From Candidatus Acetothermia bacterium (GTDB taxonomy: Bacteria; Bipolaricaulota; Bipolaricaulia; Bipolaricaulales; Bipolaricaulaceae): 6,407 bases of DNA. The stretch covers positions 1 to 6,407 of the forward strand of contig DSBZ01000182.1 in the NCBI GenBank assembly GCA_011057175.1, read 5' to 3'. The position numbers and the translations under genes were made by a program. Under the pieces are notes generated by a model. It was given only the letters and a program-made list of their open reading frames with translations. It searched no databases and had not been told where the DNA came from. Position 1 is the first letter of the stretch; each line of letters opens with the position of its first letter. This document shows, in pieces, positions 5,567 to 6,407 of the stretch.

Positions 5567-6407
5567 GCTCCGGGTTCGGATGAGCCGGCGGGGGCCACCC
5601 GCCGCAGTTTGTACCGCCCCTGTTCCTCGATCTCCAGGATCTCCACGAGCATCCGGTCGCCCTTCTTCGCCACCTCGGCCGGCTCGGCGTGGGTCCCCAG
5701 GCGCGACTTGTGCACCAACCCCCGCACCCCAGGAGCGATCTCCACGAACACGCCGTAGTCGACGACGTTCGTGACCTGGCCGGAGATGATGTCCCCGACC
5801 TTGAGCTTGGGCTTCTCTTGGACGGCCCGGCAACGGATCCGCCCGTTCTCGTCGGTCTCGATCACCTCCACGAGGAGCTCGTCGCCGACCCGGACCACAT
5901 CCTCAACCTTCTTCACGTACCCGTCGGAGAGATTGGAGATGTGGACGAGGCCATCCACCCCCGGCCGGAGCTCGACGAACGCCCCGAACGGGGCGATGCG
6001 GACAACCTTGGCGTGGAACGTCATCCCCACCTCGACCTCCGCCGTGAGCTCTTCGATTGCCTGGCGGGCGAGGCCCACCGCGTCCGCAGAGTCGCCGACG
6101 ATTTTCACCGTGCCATCGTCCTCGATGTCGATCTCCGTGCCCGTGTCCTCCTGGAGCTTGCGGATGACCCGCCCCCCGGGGCCGATGATCGCCCCGATCT
6201 TCTCCGGGTTGACCTTCACCACGTCGAGGCACGGGGCATAGGGGGAGAGGGACGGCCGCGGCTTGGGGAGGACGGCGTCCATCTGGTCGAGGATCGCCAA
6301 CCGCGCGCGGCGGGCCTGTTCCATCGCCTGCCGCATGAGATCCGGCGTGATCCCGCCCGTCTTGACGTCGAGCTGGAACGCGGTTACGCCCTCGCGGGTT
6401 CCGGCAA
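5563..6407 (-). CDS. pnp: Polynucleotide phosphorylase, C-terminal part, with two S1 domains
   Basis: The frame is open to the right window edge, so only the last 280 residues are seen; the true start lies beyond 6407. PNPase degrades RNA 3' to 5' by phosphorolysis and is a core mRNA-decay enzyme. The fragment opens with AGTREGVTAFQLDVK and SPYAP, the end of the second RNase PH domain; the catalytic aspartates should lie just outside. A KH domain follows (about 6219-6037) with IIGPGG, its RNA-binding GxxG loop. A typical PNPase S1 domain comes next (about 6033-5821; FGAFVELRPGVDGLVHIS). A second S1 domain follows at about 5805-5599 (YGVFVEIAPGVRGLVHKS), and then a short tail. The usual PNPase ends after one S1, so this extension is notable. 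The stop overlaps the M16 start (ATGA). An internal ATG at 6336 is not the real start. Confidence 0.96.
   Translation of the reverse strand, partial: AGTREGVTAFQLDVKTGGITPDLMRQAMEQARRARLAILDQMDAVLPKPRPSLSPYAPCLDVVKVNPEKIGAIIGPGGRVIRKLQEDTGTEIDIEDDGTVKIVGDSADAVGLARQAIEELTAEVEVGMTFHAKVVRIAPFGAFVELRPGVDGLVHISNLSDGYVKKVEDVVRVGDELLVEVIETDENGRIRCRAVQEKPKLKVGDIISGQVTNVVDYGVFVEIAPGVRGLVHKSRLGTHAEPAEVAKKGDRMLVEILEIEEQGRYKLRRVAPAGSSEPGA

Noticed and set aside
4313..5758. Plus-strand frame of 481 codons opposite the M16 gene
   Set aside because: Antisense shadow produced by high GC; composition is unlike a folded protein and the opposite strand encodes an intact M16 peptidase.
5567..5833. N-terminal extension of the M16 gene to an ATG at 5833
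   Set aside because: The extra residues are out-of-frame pnp sequence, Arg/Gly-rich and unlike M16 proteins; the ATG at 5566 gives a normal M16 start and an ATGA overlap.

Overview
This is a GC-rich bacterial window. It holds one complete plus-strand gene on the left and a tightly packed minus-strand run of five genes on the right, the first of which (pnp) is cut by the window edge. The proteins are recognisable bacterial families: a MATE transporter, a short-chain dehydrogenase, an M29 aminopeptidase, CoaD, an M16 peptidase and PNPase. No rRNA or tRNA was found to place the organism. High GC, very compact gene junctions and a probably leaderless gene would suit a deep-branching thermophile-like or candidate-phylum bacterium, but this is a weak guess.

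Layout: 1-468 has no convincing gene. It contains several perfect inverted repeats (15-35, 83-140, 249-269, 328-346) and ends in a near-consensus -10 box only 9 bases before a MATE start codon. 469-1878 (+) is a MATE-family multidrug/cation antiporter. Its last 20 bases overlap the end of the convergent minus-strand run. Reading that run in transcription order from the right edge: pnp (6407-5563, 5' end missing), M16 zinc protease (5566-4283), coaD (4283-3774), M29 aminopeptidase (3777-2674) and an SDR oxidoreductase (2671-1859). The junctions are a 4-base ATGA overlap, a 1-base TGATG overlap, a 4-base ATGA overlap and a 2-base gap. The run therefore looks like one polycistronic, translationally coupled unit.

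Functionally, the minus-strand unit joins RNA turnover (PNPase), proteolysis or peptide processing (M16 and M29), the penultimate step of coenzyme A synthesis (CoaD) and an oxidoreductase of unknown substrate. pnp next to an M16 protease is a familiar bacterial pairing. The coaD, M29 and SDR tail is less familiar. These look like housekeeping genes sharing a transcript, not one pathway.

The points most worth a second look are: the PNPase carries two consecutive S1 RNA-binding domains where the usual enzyme has one; the SDR has Asp in place of the catalytic-tetrad Asn; the MATE gene appears leaderless; and the structured, gene-free left end could encode a non-coding RNA, possibly the leader of a mobile element lying off the left edge. 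No clearly new defence or mobile system is visible.
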